A stretch of DNA of 64,000 nucleotides from an uncultured Tateyamaria sp. (GTDB lineage: Bacteria; Pseudomonadota; Alphaproteobacteria; Rhodobacterales; Rhodobacteraceae): positions 248,001-312,000 of the forward strand of contig NZ_CANNES010000002.1 of the NCBI RefSeq assembly GCF_947503705.1, given 5' to 3'. Below the pieces are notes generated by a model. That model was not told the origin of the DNA. It saw only the letters and a list, made by a program, of their open reading frames with translations, and did not search any database. Below are positions 20,839-27,938 of this stretch, one piece after another; within the stretch, counting starts at the first letter, position 1; each line of letters opens with the position of its first letter. The position numbers and the translations under genes were made by a program.

Positions 20839-21380
20839 AATTGCGGGCCGCATATGATCGGGCTGTCGCCGCGCGGCGTGCCTTTGCCCTCCCGGGCTAT
20901 CCGACCTTGGCACAAGCCGGGTTTGACGGAGATTATGTGTCGCCCATCCAGATTACGTCGGGCAATCTGACAGGCCCCTTGCTGATGTCCAAGGACTGGT
21001 TGGATGCCCCATCGGCACACAAACATCGCGAGACGTTGCGTGTCACCGGCTATCTGCCCAACAACCCGTTCAATCAGGTGGTCAACCGGGTTTTGACCCT
21101 CTTGGGGATGTGCCGGACCGATATCTATATCACGCCGATCTTTCACCTGCTGACGCCCACACGCTCCTCCACCATCCCGGTTGCGGCCGCGCGCGCAAGC
21201 TTTGACGCCGTGGGGCGGTTCGAATTGATGGGGCGTCGGCCCGTAGCACTCGGTACAGACAGTGCGCGGGTACTTGAGCATTTTGGCGTCGATCACGTCA
21301 AAGCGCCCCACCCTTCGGCACGGATCGGCAGCTATGATGCGCGGGCCGAATTGATTGCGCAGGCGGTTCGGGCGACATGA
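20835..21380 (+). CDS. Hypothetical protein, possibly uracil-DNA-glycosylase-like fold
   Basis: 181 residues from a GTG at 20835 that overlaps the preceding stop codon. The central DGDYVSPIQITSGNLTGPLLMSKDWL and the C-terminal LMGRRPVALGTDSARVLEHFGV followed by KAPHPSARIG recall the second half of uracil-DNA glycosylases (a beta strand, 'lLG..A', then an HPS motif). The usual N-terminal catalytic motif is not evident, so activity is doubtful. An upstream ATG frame from 20781 would overlap the MAPEG gene and is rejected. It lies between two MAPEG genes, with ATGA coupling to the second. Confidence 0.6.
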   Translation: MKLRAAYDRAVAARRAFALPGYPTLAQAGFDGDYVSPIQITSGNLTGPLLMSKDWLDAPSAHKHRETLRVTGYLPNNPFNQVVNRVLTLLGMCRTDIYITPIFHLLTPTRSSTIPVAAARASFDAVGRFELMGRRPVALGTDSARVLEHFGVDHVKAPHPSARIGSYDARAELIAQAVRAT

Positions 21381-21787
21381 CACCTGAGCTGACGGCACTC
21401 ACCCTCGCGGCCTTGCTTCAGGTGGTCCAATTCGTGCTTATGGCCGTGCCCGCCAACCTTGAGCTTGGGCCCGCCAAAACCGCCTCGCCCCGCGACCGCG
21501 ACCGGCTTGGCGGCGATGTCGAAGACCTGCTGAGCAAACGAACTGCGCGCCTTTACCGCGCCTTGGACAACCATTTCGAAGGGCTGATCCTCTTTACCAT
21601 TGCATGCGTGGTGGTGACTGTAGCGGAAAAGTCCGGCACGCTCACAGCGACATGTGCCTATATCTACCTGATCGCGCGCATCGCCTATGTTCCGGCTTAT
21701 GCGTTCGGCCTCAGCCCATGGCGCAGCTATATCTGGTTCGTGGGTTTCGGAGCCACGACGGTCATGCTGATCGCGGCACTGCTATGA
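21377..21787 (+). CDS. MAPEG family membrane protein (second copy)
   Basis: 136 residues with four membrane segments and the MAPEG core RLYRALDNHFEGLILFTIACVVV, then ARIAYVPAYAFGLSPWRSYIW. It shares only the family pattern with the copy at 20446, so the pair is either an old duplication or independent members. It is coupled to the preceding gene by an ATGA overlap and ends 76 bp before lpdA. Catalytic activity cannot be judged by eye. Confidence 0.85.
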   Translation: MTPELTALTLAALLQVVQFVLMAVPANLELGPAKTASPRDRDRLGGDVEDLLSKRTARLYRALDNHFEGLILFTIACVVVTVAEKSGTLTATCAYIYLIARIAYVPAYAFGLSPWRSYIWFVGFGATTVMLIAALL

Positions 21788-21863
21788 TTTTTCGCTGGCT
21801 ACAAATATTCCGGTGGGTTGAGGGCAGCGTCCCCGCCCCGCACTCAACAAAAGGACCGACACA

Positions 21864-23252
21864 ATGGCTTCTTACGACGTAATCATCATCGGCTCCGGCC
21901 CCGGCGGCTATGTCTGCGCCATCCGCTGTGCGCAACGGGGCCTGAAAACAGCGATCGTCGAAGGGCGCGAGACGCTTGGTGGCACCTGCCTCAACGTGGG
22001 TTGCATCCCTTCCAAGGCACTGCTGCACGCCTCCCACATGCTGCACGAGGCAGAGCACAACTTTGCCACCATGGGCCTCAAGGGCAAAAGCCCTTCCGTC
22101 GATTGGAAACAGATGCTGACCTACAAGGAAGACACGATTGGCCAGAATACCAAGGGCGTCGAATTCCTGATGAAAAAGAACAAGATAGACTGGCTCAAGG
22201 GTTGGGGTAGCATCCCAGAGGTGGGCAGGGTCAAGGTGGGCGACGAGGTCCACGAGGCAAAGTCCATCATCATTGCGTCCGGGTCTGAACCGGCCAGCCT
22301 GCCCGGTGTCGAGGTCGACGAAAAGGTTGTCGTGACGTCCACCGGCGCGCTCGAGCTTGGCAAAATCCCCAAAAAGTTGGTGGTGATCGGGGCCGGCGTC
22401 ATCGGACTGGAGCTTGGCTCCGTCTACAAGCGCTTGGGCGCTGAGGTAGAGGTGATCGAATTCCTTGATGCGATCACCCCCGGCATGGACGCTGAAGTGC
22501 AACGCCAGTTCCAGAAGATTCTCGTGAAACAAGGCATCAGCTTTACCATGGGGGCGGCAGTGCAAAAGGTCGAGACGACCAAAACAAAGGCCAAGGTACA
22601 CTACAAACTACGCAAGGATGATAGCGACCAGGTGGTCGATGCTGATGTCGTTCTGGTGGCCACGGGTCGTAAACCTTATGTCGAGGGTCTGGGCCTGGAA
22701 GCGCTTGGGATCAAGATGACCAAACGCGGGCAGATCGCGGTAGATGCCCATTGGCAAACGAATGTGCCGGGCATCTACGCCATAGGCGACGTGATCGAAG
22801 GGCCCATGCTCGCCCACAAGGCCGAAGACGAAGGGATGGCCGCGGCCGACCAGATTGCGGGGCATCATGGCCACGTCAACTATGGCGTGATCCCCGGCGT
22901 CATCTACACCCACCCCGAGGTCGGCAATGTGGGCGAGACCGAGGAAACCCTCAAGGAACAGGGCCGCAAGTACAAGGTCGGAAAATTCAGCTTTATGGGC
23001 AACGGCCGGGCCAAGGCCAATTTCGCGGGCGACGGGTTCGTGAAAATCCTGGCCGATGCGGAAACCGATCGCATCCTGGGCGCACATATCATCGGCCCCG
23101 CTGCCGGCGACCTAATCCACGAGATTTGCGTTGCGATGGAGTTTGGCGCATCCGCCGAAGATCTGGCACTGACCTGCCACGCGCACCCCACCTATTCCGA
23201 AGCCGTCCGCGAGGCGGCGCTGGCCTGCGGTCTCGGCGCAATCCACGCATAA
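21864..23252 (+). CDS. lpdA: Dihydrolipoamide dehydrogenase (E3)
   Basis: 462-residue flavoprotein that reoxidises dihydrolipoamide with NAD. It has the FAD motif [12 protein letters not shown] (residues 10-21), the redox disulfide Cys42-Cys47 in [13 protein letters not shown], the NAD motif [12 protein letters not shown], and the C-terminal catalytic HAHPTYSE. It closes the sucA-sucB region. Another E3 for pyruvate dehydrogenase may exist elsewhere. A hairpin terminator follows at 23261. Confidence 0.97.
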   Translation: MASYDVIIIGSGPGGYVCAIRCAQRGLKTAIVEGRETLGGTCLNVGCIPSKALLHASHMLHEAEHNFATMGLKGKSPSVDWKQMLTYKEDTIGQNTKGVEFLMKKNKIDWLKGWGSIPEVGRVKVGDEVHEAKSIIIASGSEPASLPGVEVDEKVVVTSTGALELGKIPKKLVVIGAGVIGLELGSVYKRLGAEVEVIEFLDAITPGMDAEVQRQFQKILVKQGISFTMGAAVQKVETTKTKAKVHYKLRKDDSDQVVDADVVLVATGRKPYVEGLGLEALGIKMTKRGQIAVDAHWQTNVPGIYAIGDVIEGPMLAHKAEDEGMAAADQIAGHHGHVNYGVIPGVIYTHPEVGNVGETEETLKEQGRKYKVGKFSFMGNGRAKANFAGDGFVKILADAETDRILGAHIIGPAAGDLIHEICVAMEFGASAEDLALTCHAHPTYSEAVREAALACGLGAIHA

Positions 23253-23260
23253 GGGCCATG

Positions 23261-23294
23261 GCGCGTCCCGCCGATGGGACGCGCATCTGTTTTC
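23261..23294 (+). terminator. Terminator after lpdA
   Basis: Perfect 9-bp stem GCGCGTCCC / GGGACGCGC (23261-23269 and 23276-23284) with a 6-base loop and a short downstream TGTTTT. It begins 9 bp after the lpdA stop codon. Confidence 0.75.
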
Positions 23295-23467
23295 GGCAAA
23301 GCTTTTCCGAAATAGGACCGCGCGATCAGAGGAAACCTGCCCATGGGCGGTTTGCCTCCGATCTCGCGCTTCCCGCGCAATTCCCTTTTGTCACAGACGT
23401 GCTTTGTAGGTGATCCAAGCGGTGCCGTCCGGCCCGTGTTTTTGGAACGATTGCAAAGGATGACAGC

Positions 23468-23971
23468 ATGGATCGACGCAGCACATTGAAACTGATCGGC
23501 GGCGGCGCAGCACTGGCGGCCTTGGGCGCCTGTGCCGCGCCACAAGGCGCGGACATTATCGACGTAGCCTCTGGTAACCCGAACTTCTCAACCCTTGTGG
23601 CAGCCATACAGGCGGCGGGTCTGGTGGATACGCTCAGAAGCGAGGGGCCTTTTACGGTTTTTGCGCCGACCAACGACGCCTTTGCGGCCTTGCCTGCGGG
23701 AACCGTGGAAAGCCTGCTCTTGCCCGAGAACAAGGATCAATTGGTCAATATCCTGACTTATCATGTGGTACGTGGCCAGATCACCGCCGGAGACGTGCTG
23801 GGTACCCAACAGAGTGTAGTGACCTTGCAGGGCGGCGTTCTGGCCGTCGATGGAACCGTGGGCAAGGTTGGCACGGGGGTGACCGTGAACGGGGCCAACG
23901 TCGTTCAAGCAGATGTCTTTGCGACAAACGGTGTGATCCATGCGATCGACCAGGTGTTGCTGCCCGAGTAA
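23468..23971 (+). CDS. Fasciclin-domain lipoprotein
   Basis: 167 residues. The N-terminus carries twin arginines (MDRRSTLKLIGGGAALAALGAC) and a lipobox with Cys22, suggesting a lipoprotein, perhaps Tat-exported. A single FAS1 domain follows, with FTVFAPTNDAF, LLPENKDQLVNILTYHVV and the closing NGVIHAIDQVLLP. Such proteins are linked to surface adhesion. It stands alone between the lpdA terminator and a pair of hairpins shared with the convergent PPOX gene. Confidence 0.92.
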   Translation: MDRRSTLKLIGGGAALAALGACAAPQGADIIDVASGNPNFSTLVAAIQAAGLVDTLRSEGPFTVFAPTNDAFAALPAGTVESLLLPENKDQLVNILTYHVVRGQITAGDVLGTQQSVVTLQGGVLAVDGTVGKVGTGVTVNGANVVQADVFATNGVIHAIDQVLLPE

Positions 23972-23997
23972 TCTGGCATCAGATGTCAGGGGCGAAG

Positions 23998-24042
23998 CGG
24001 AATTTGACACAAATTCCGGCAGTTTTCCGATCATCGGAAAAC
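23998..24042. terminator. Double hairpin between convergent genes
   Basis: Two perfect stems sit between the fasciclin gene (plus) and the PPOX gene (minus). CGGAATTT / AAATTCCG is at 23998-24005 and 24011-24018. GTTTTCCG / CGGAAAAC is at 24022-24029 and 24035-24042. The first is followed by GCAGTTTT on the plus strand and the second supplies T residues in its stem for either direction. They probably act as a bidirectional terminator. Confidence 0.65.
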
Positions 24043-24043
24043 G

Positions 24044-24646
24044 TCACCACATGGTGCGGGCCGCGCGCTCGGGCCATTCGGCATCGTAAGCTGCACCGCC
24101 TTCTTCCCCCGACGAGGCTTCCGCCAGAATCTCTCCCACTGTCGGAAGCCCATCGGTCACCTCACCAGACCAAACCCCGCCTCGGATCACGGCGCGAGCG
24201 CATTGGGTGTAAACCTCGCCCACCCGGATCACGATAACCGTCGCGGGCTGGCGCGTACCCTTGGCAAAACGCGCCCGCAGCGCTTCATCTGTCGTCAAAC
24301 GGGCCGCTCCATTTATCCGCACAATTGTATTCGAGCCCGGGATCATGAACATCAGTGACACCCGCCCATCCGTTACGATGTTGCGCAGTGAATCCAGGCG
24401 ATTGTTGCCACGCCAATCGGGCATCGCCAGCGTTTTGGTATCAAGCGCCGTGACTACGGGTCCATCGTCCCCGCGAGGGCTTCCATCAGTGCCCTCAGGG
24501 CCGACAGTCGTCAAAACGCAAAAGCGCGATGCCGCAATCCACTTGGCGTAAAGCGGCGTCAGATGATCGGCGACTTTGCGCAGCGACGGCTGGCCCGGCT
24601 TGCCATAAAGCGCCTCCAGCTCTGCGATATCTTCAACGTAATCCAT
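24044..24646 (-). CDS. PPOX-type FMN flavoprotein (MSMEG_1061-like)
   Basis: 200 residues with the pyridoxamine-phosphate-oxidase split barrel. Typical features are FCVLTTVGPEGTDGSPRGD, LAMPDWRGNNRLDSLRNI and the FMIPGSNTIVRINGAARL strand pair. It fits the MSMEG_1061 FMN-dependent subfamily, whose substrates are not settled. Its start overlaps the plsC stop by 14 bp, so it is the last gene of the ftsE-ftsX-plsC operon. Confidence 0.88.
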   Translation of the reverse strand: MDYVEDIAELEALYGKPGQPSLRKVADHLTPLYAKWIAASRFCVLTTVGPEGTDGSPRGDDGPVVTALDTKTLAMPDWRGNNRLDSLRNIVTDGRVSLMFMIPGSNTIVRINGAARLTTDEALRARFAKGTRQPATVIVIRVGEVYTQCARAVIRGGVWSGEVTDGLPTVGEILAEASSGEEGGAAYDAEWPERAARTMW

Positions 24647-25361
24647 CGGGATCGAACCCTCCCTCGCGCATCAGCGCGTCCGAGCGCGCCTCGACCGTTT
24701 CCTCCAGATGGGCGAGAAACGCGTCCCGCTCCATCCCCGGAGCGATGGAAGGCATAAATTCGACCACCGCCAAGCCAGGTTTGCGCCACATGCCCTTGCG
24801 GGGCCAGAAGACGCCAACATTGGTGGCCACGGGCACGCAGGCCTGGCCCAACTGTTCGTACAATACCGCCGTGCCCACCTTGTAGGGCACCTTGACCCCG
24901 GGTGCCACGCGCGTGCCTTGCGAATAGATGATCAACTGGCCGGGATCGACCAATCCGGCCTCAACGTCCCGCACCATCTTTCCGATGGCTGCCCCACGTT
25001 TTCCCCGTTCCACTGGCACACAGTCGAGCCGTTTGGCGTAAAAGCCGATGATCGGGGTCCACAAGATGTCTCGCTTCATGATGAACTTGGCCGAAGGCAG
25101 AGCCGTAAAGATCATCATGATATCGAGGAAGGATTGATGTTTGGCTGCGATCAAAACCTCGCCCTCAGGCACCTCGCCGCGCACTTCGGCCCGGATGCCA
25201 ACCATCCAGCGCATCGTCCAGAAGACGTAGCGGCTATAGGCCTTGCAACAAGCCCGCGCACCATCTTTACTCAGAAGTGCATAGGGCAGATAGGCCAGCC
25301 CATAGACCAGCATCATCACATACATCTGGAGGATAAACAGGTAAGAGCGCAGCCGTTGCAT
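24633..25361 (-). CDS. plsC: 1-acylglycerol-3-phosphate acyltransferase
   Basis: 242 residues. It acylates lysophosphatidate to phosphatidate for phospholipid synthesis at the inner membrane. A membrane segment (about 7-30) precedes the catalytic AAKHQSFLDIMM motif (HX4D variant, His75-Asp80) and the acyl-acceptor motif LIIYSQGTR, a variant of the usual FPEGTR. The frame is open to 25781, but the upstream part lies within ftsX and is Gly/Arg-rich, so the ATG at 25361, overlapping the ftsX stop, is the start. Confidence 0.9.
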   Translation of the reverse strand: MQRLRSYLFILQMYVMMLVYGLAYLPYALLSKDGARACCKAYSRYVFWTMRWMVGIRAEVRGEVPEGEVLIAAKHQSFLDIMMIFTALPSAKFIMKRDILWTPIIGFYAKRLDCVPVERGKRGAAIGKMVRDVEAGLVDPGQLIIYSQGTRVAPGVKVPYKVGTAVLYEQLGQACVPVATNVGVFWPRKGMWRKPGLAVVEFMPSIAPGMERDAFLAHLEETVEARSDALMREGGFDPDGLR

Positions 25362-26266
25362 CACGAGATCGTCCTTAATGCGCGATCCGCCGCGAGGGCG
25401 GTCGCCGCCAGCGCAACCGCGCCGGAAATGATGGGCAGCAACAGTGGCACCAGCCACCCTGCCCCTTGAAAGCCAAGGCCTGTCAGAAACCCTGGCGTAT
25501 CTCCGCCTGATGGCATCAACCAGACCGCCAAGAGCCCAATAGCGACGCCAACCGCAGAGCCCACGAAGGCCCGCAAGGTAAATCGGCGGACAAAGGCCTG
25601 CGCGATATAGCTGTCGGTGGCCCCCACAAGCCGGAGAACGTGGATCACCTGCGAATTGGCCGCCAAGGCCGCGTTGGCGGCAAGCGTGACCATCGCCGCA
25701 ACCGCCGCCAGGATCAGCAGGGCCGCCCCCCATCCCAGCAAGCGCAAGCGTTGGGCAGCCGCCACCAAAGGCGCGCGCCACCGGCTGTGATCATCCAACA
25801 CCGCCCCCGGCACTTCGGCCGCAAGGCGCAAGCGTAGCCCTGTAGGGTCAAATCCGGGTTGGGTCGATGTAATCTCGATCAGCCGGGGGACAGGCAGGCT
25901 GTCCAGCGGCAGGTCCTGGCCAAACCAGGGGGCCAAGAGCGCCTGTTGTTCGGCGTCGCTGAGCGCGCGGGCCCCGGCGACACCCGGCGTGGTCTGCAAC
26001 ACCTGCAAGGCCGCCGCGGTCTGGATCGCGCGCTGGTCCAGCGGGGCCACGATACGGATCGTGGCCGTTTGCGCCAACTCATCCCCCCACCGCGTCGCCA
26101 AACGGCCGCTGGCCAGCGACAGCGCCAGAGCAAAGACGGCGAGGAAGGCCATGGCACCAGAAGCAAAGAGTGTCAGTTGGGCGGTAAAGCCCGTGGGCGG
26201 CACAACCCGGTCTGCATGGCGATCCCCTGCCATCAAGGACATGACGCTGCGCAGGTTGAAGATCAC
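25361..26266 (-). CDS. ftsX: Cell division ABC permease FtsX
   Basis: 301 residues. The topology is that of FtsX: an N-terminal membrane segment (about 28-50), a large periplasmic domain, then three C-terminal segments, with VIHVLRLVGATDSYIAQAFVRRF, the usual FtsX cytoplasmic-loop signature. With FtsE it couples ATP hydrolysis to activation of peptidoglycan hydrolases at the division site. It overlaps ftsE by 4 bp and plsC by 1 bp. No hydrolase partner is encoded next to it. Confidence 0.92.
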   Translation of the reverse strand: MIFNLRSVMSLMAGDRHADRVVPPTGFTAQLTLFASGAMAFLAVFALALSLASGRLATRWGDELAQTATIRIVAPLDQRAIQTAAALQVLQTTPGVAGARALSDAEQQALLAPWFGQDLPLDSLPVPRLIEITSTQPGFDPTGLRLRLAAEVPGAVLDDHSRWRAPLVAAAQRLRLLGWGAALLILAAVAAMVTLAANAALAANSQVIHVLRLVGATDSYIAQAFVRRFTLRAFVGSAVGVAIGLLAVWLMPSGGDTPGFLTGLGFQGAGWLVPLLLPIISGAVALAATALAADRALRTIS

Positions 26267-26940
26267 AGATCCGCCCCCGCCAATTGCACGCGCCGGTTCG
26301 AGATCCGTAACACACGGGCCTGCACCTGAGCCTTGGCGGCCCGGATCAAGGACAGATCATGGGTGGCGATCAGCACGGTCTTGCCCATGCGGTTCAGCTC
26401 CACCAGCAACTGAAGCAACCGTTGAGACATATCCCAATCCACGTTGCCCGTCGGCTCGTCGGCCAGCACGACATCTGGGGACATGATTACAGCGCGCGCC
26501 AATGCGGCCCTTTGCCGTTCGCCGCCGGACAGTTCGGGCGGCAAAGCCCCCGCTCGCGCGGTGAGGCCCACCCAAGACATCAACTCGCCCAAGTCAGGAC
26601 CAGCAACTTCGGCATGACGGCCGGAGACCGTCAGCGGCAACGCAATATTGTCGGCTACGGGCAGATGATCCAGAAACTGCACATCCTGATGCACCACACC
26701 GATCTTGCGGCGGATCATTGCCACATGGTCACGCTGCAAACCGCGCACATCTGCCTCAAATACTCGGACATGACCTGCCGTGGGCAGCAGCGCGCCATAA
26801 CACAGTTTAAGGAAAGTCGTCTTGCCCGCCCCCGACGGACCGGTCAGAAAATGGAACGAACCGGGGGCCAATTTGACGGAAATATCCGACAAAAGCTCGC
26901 CGCCGCCATAACTGTAGGCCACATTTTCCAGCTCAATCAC
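26263..26940 (-). CDS. ftsE: Cell division ABC ATPase FtsE
   Basis: 225 residues from GTG at 26940, giving the usual FtsE N-terminus IELENVAYSYGGGELL. It has Walker A GPSGAGKTT, ABC signature ELSGGERQRAALARA, Walker B VVLADEPTGNVD and switch His in ATHDLSLI. A longer ATG frame (26982) lacks a ribosome site and adds 14 non-conserved residues, whereas GAGGGCAG precedes the GTG. It heads an ftsE-ftsX-plsC-PPOX operon, divergent from the zinc-ribbon gene. Confidence 0.92.
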   Translation of the reverse strand: MIELENVAYSYGGGELLSDISVKLAPGSFHFLTGPSGAGKTTFLKLCYGALLPTAGHVRVFEADVRGLQRDHVAMIRRKIGVVHQDVQFLDHLPVADNIALPLTVSGRHAEVAGPDLGELMSWVGLTARAGALPPELSGGERQRAALARAVIMSPDVVLADEPTGNVDWDMSQRLLQLLVELNRMGKTVLIATHDLSLIRAAKAQVQARVLRISNRRVQLAGADL

Positions 26941-27084
26941 GCCTGCCCTCGCCTTTGTTGACCTGTTGTGCCCCAGCACCATGCGGGTTTCAATCTGAAT
27001 GCCGGGCAGGTTCAGTTGCGTTTATGACTTTTCTGCGCCCGCCCTACAACATATGGTAAGCCAGAGGATGAGACAGGGAACGAC

Positions 27085-27900
27085 ATGCGGCTAATCTGCC
27101 CCAATTGCGACGCCCAATATGAGGTTGTGGATGATGTCATTCCGACCGAGGGGCGGGACGTTCAATGTTCCAACTGCGGCCAGACCTGGTACCAGCATCA
27201 CCCTGATCACATGCCCGAAGAGGCCATTCAGGAACCCGACGCGCCCGAAGATCTTGTTGAGCCTGACGACACCCCAGCCGAGGATGAAGAACGGGCGACA
27301 ACTCCTGAACCACAACGCCGTGAACTTGACCCGTCCGTCGCCGATATCCTGCGCCAAGAGGCCGAGTTGGAAAGCAAGGCCCGGGCCGAAGAGACCAGCG
27401 GTCTCGAAAGCCAGCCCGATCTGGGCCTGGACGCGGCCGAAAGCGAAACCGACCGCCGTGCCCGCGAGGCCCGTGAACGCATGGCCCGGATGCGGGGCGA
27501 AGACCCAACGCCGGAACATGTCTCCGAAGCAACCGCTGCGGCGGCTGCCCTTGGATCGCGCCGTGACCTGCTGCCCGATATCGAAGAGATCAATTCGACG
27601 CTCCGATCAACCAGCGACCGTCAATCCGGCACCACAGCAGAACCGGGGCCTGACCCTGCGCCTCAGGCCTCGGGCGGGTCCGGGTTTCGGCGTGGCTTTG
27701 TGCTGATGATTGTGCTGGCATGTATCCTGGCCGCAATCTATGTGATGGCACCGCAGATTGCGCAATCTGTTCCCGGCGTTGACCCGTACCTCAGTGCCTT
27801 TGTGGCCCAAGTAGACACCGCCCGATCCTGGCTTGATGGTCAGGTCGAACAGCTTTTGACCTGGCTTGACACTGTGGCCTCGTCACAAGACGGGGGTTAA
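27085..27900 (+). CDS. Zinc-ribbon (MJ0042-type) membrane protein
   Basis: 271 residues. The N-terminal CPNC-x(20)-CSNC zinc ribbon (residues 5-32) is the MJ0042 domain. A long acidic, Glu/Arg-rich disordered stretch (about 45-195) follows, then one membrane segment (about 210-230, GFVLMIVLACILAAIYVMA) and a short periplasmic tail. In alphaproteobacteria such genes usually sit divergent to ftsEX, as here. A regulatory or envelope-sensing role is possible but unproven. Confidence 0.87.
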   Translation: MRLICPNCDAQYEVVDDVIPTEGRDVQCSNCGQTWYQHHPDHMPEEAIQEPDAPEDLVEPDDTPAEDEERATTPEPQRRELDPSVADILRQEAELESKARAEETSGLESQPDLGLDAAESETDRRAREARERMARMRGEDPTPEHVSEATAAAAALGSRRDLLPDIEEINSTLRSTSDRQSGTTAEPGPDPAPQASGGSGFRRGFVLMIVLACILAAIYVMAPQIAQSVPGVDPYLSAFVAQVDTARSWLDGQVEQLLTWLDTVASSQDGG

Positions 27901-27938
27901 AGCGCGGGTTCAAGCGCGGACCCACACCTCAGCCTTTC

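Noticed and set aside
24633-25781. 382-residue version of PlsC
   Set aside because: The N-terminal 140 residues overlap ftsX in another frame and are Gly/Arg-rich; the family start is at 25361.
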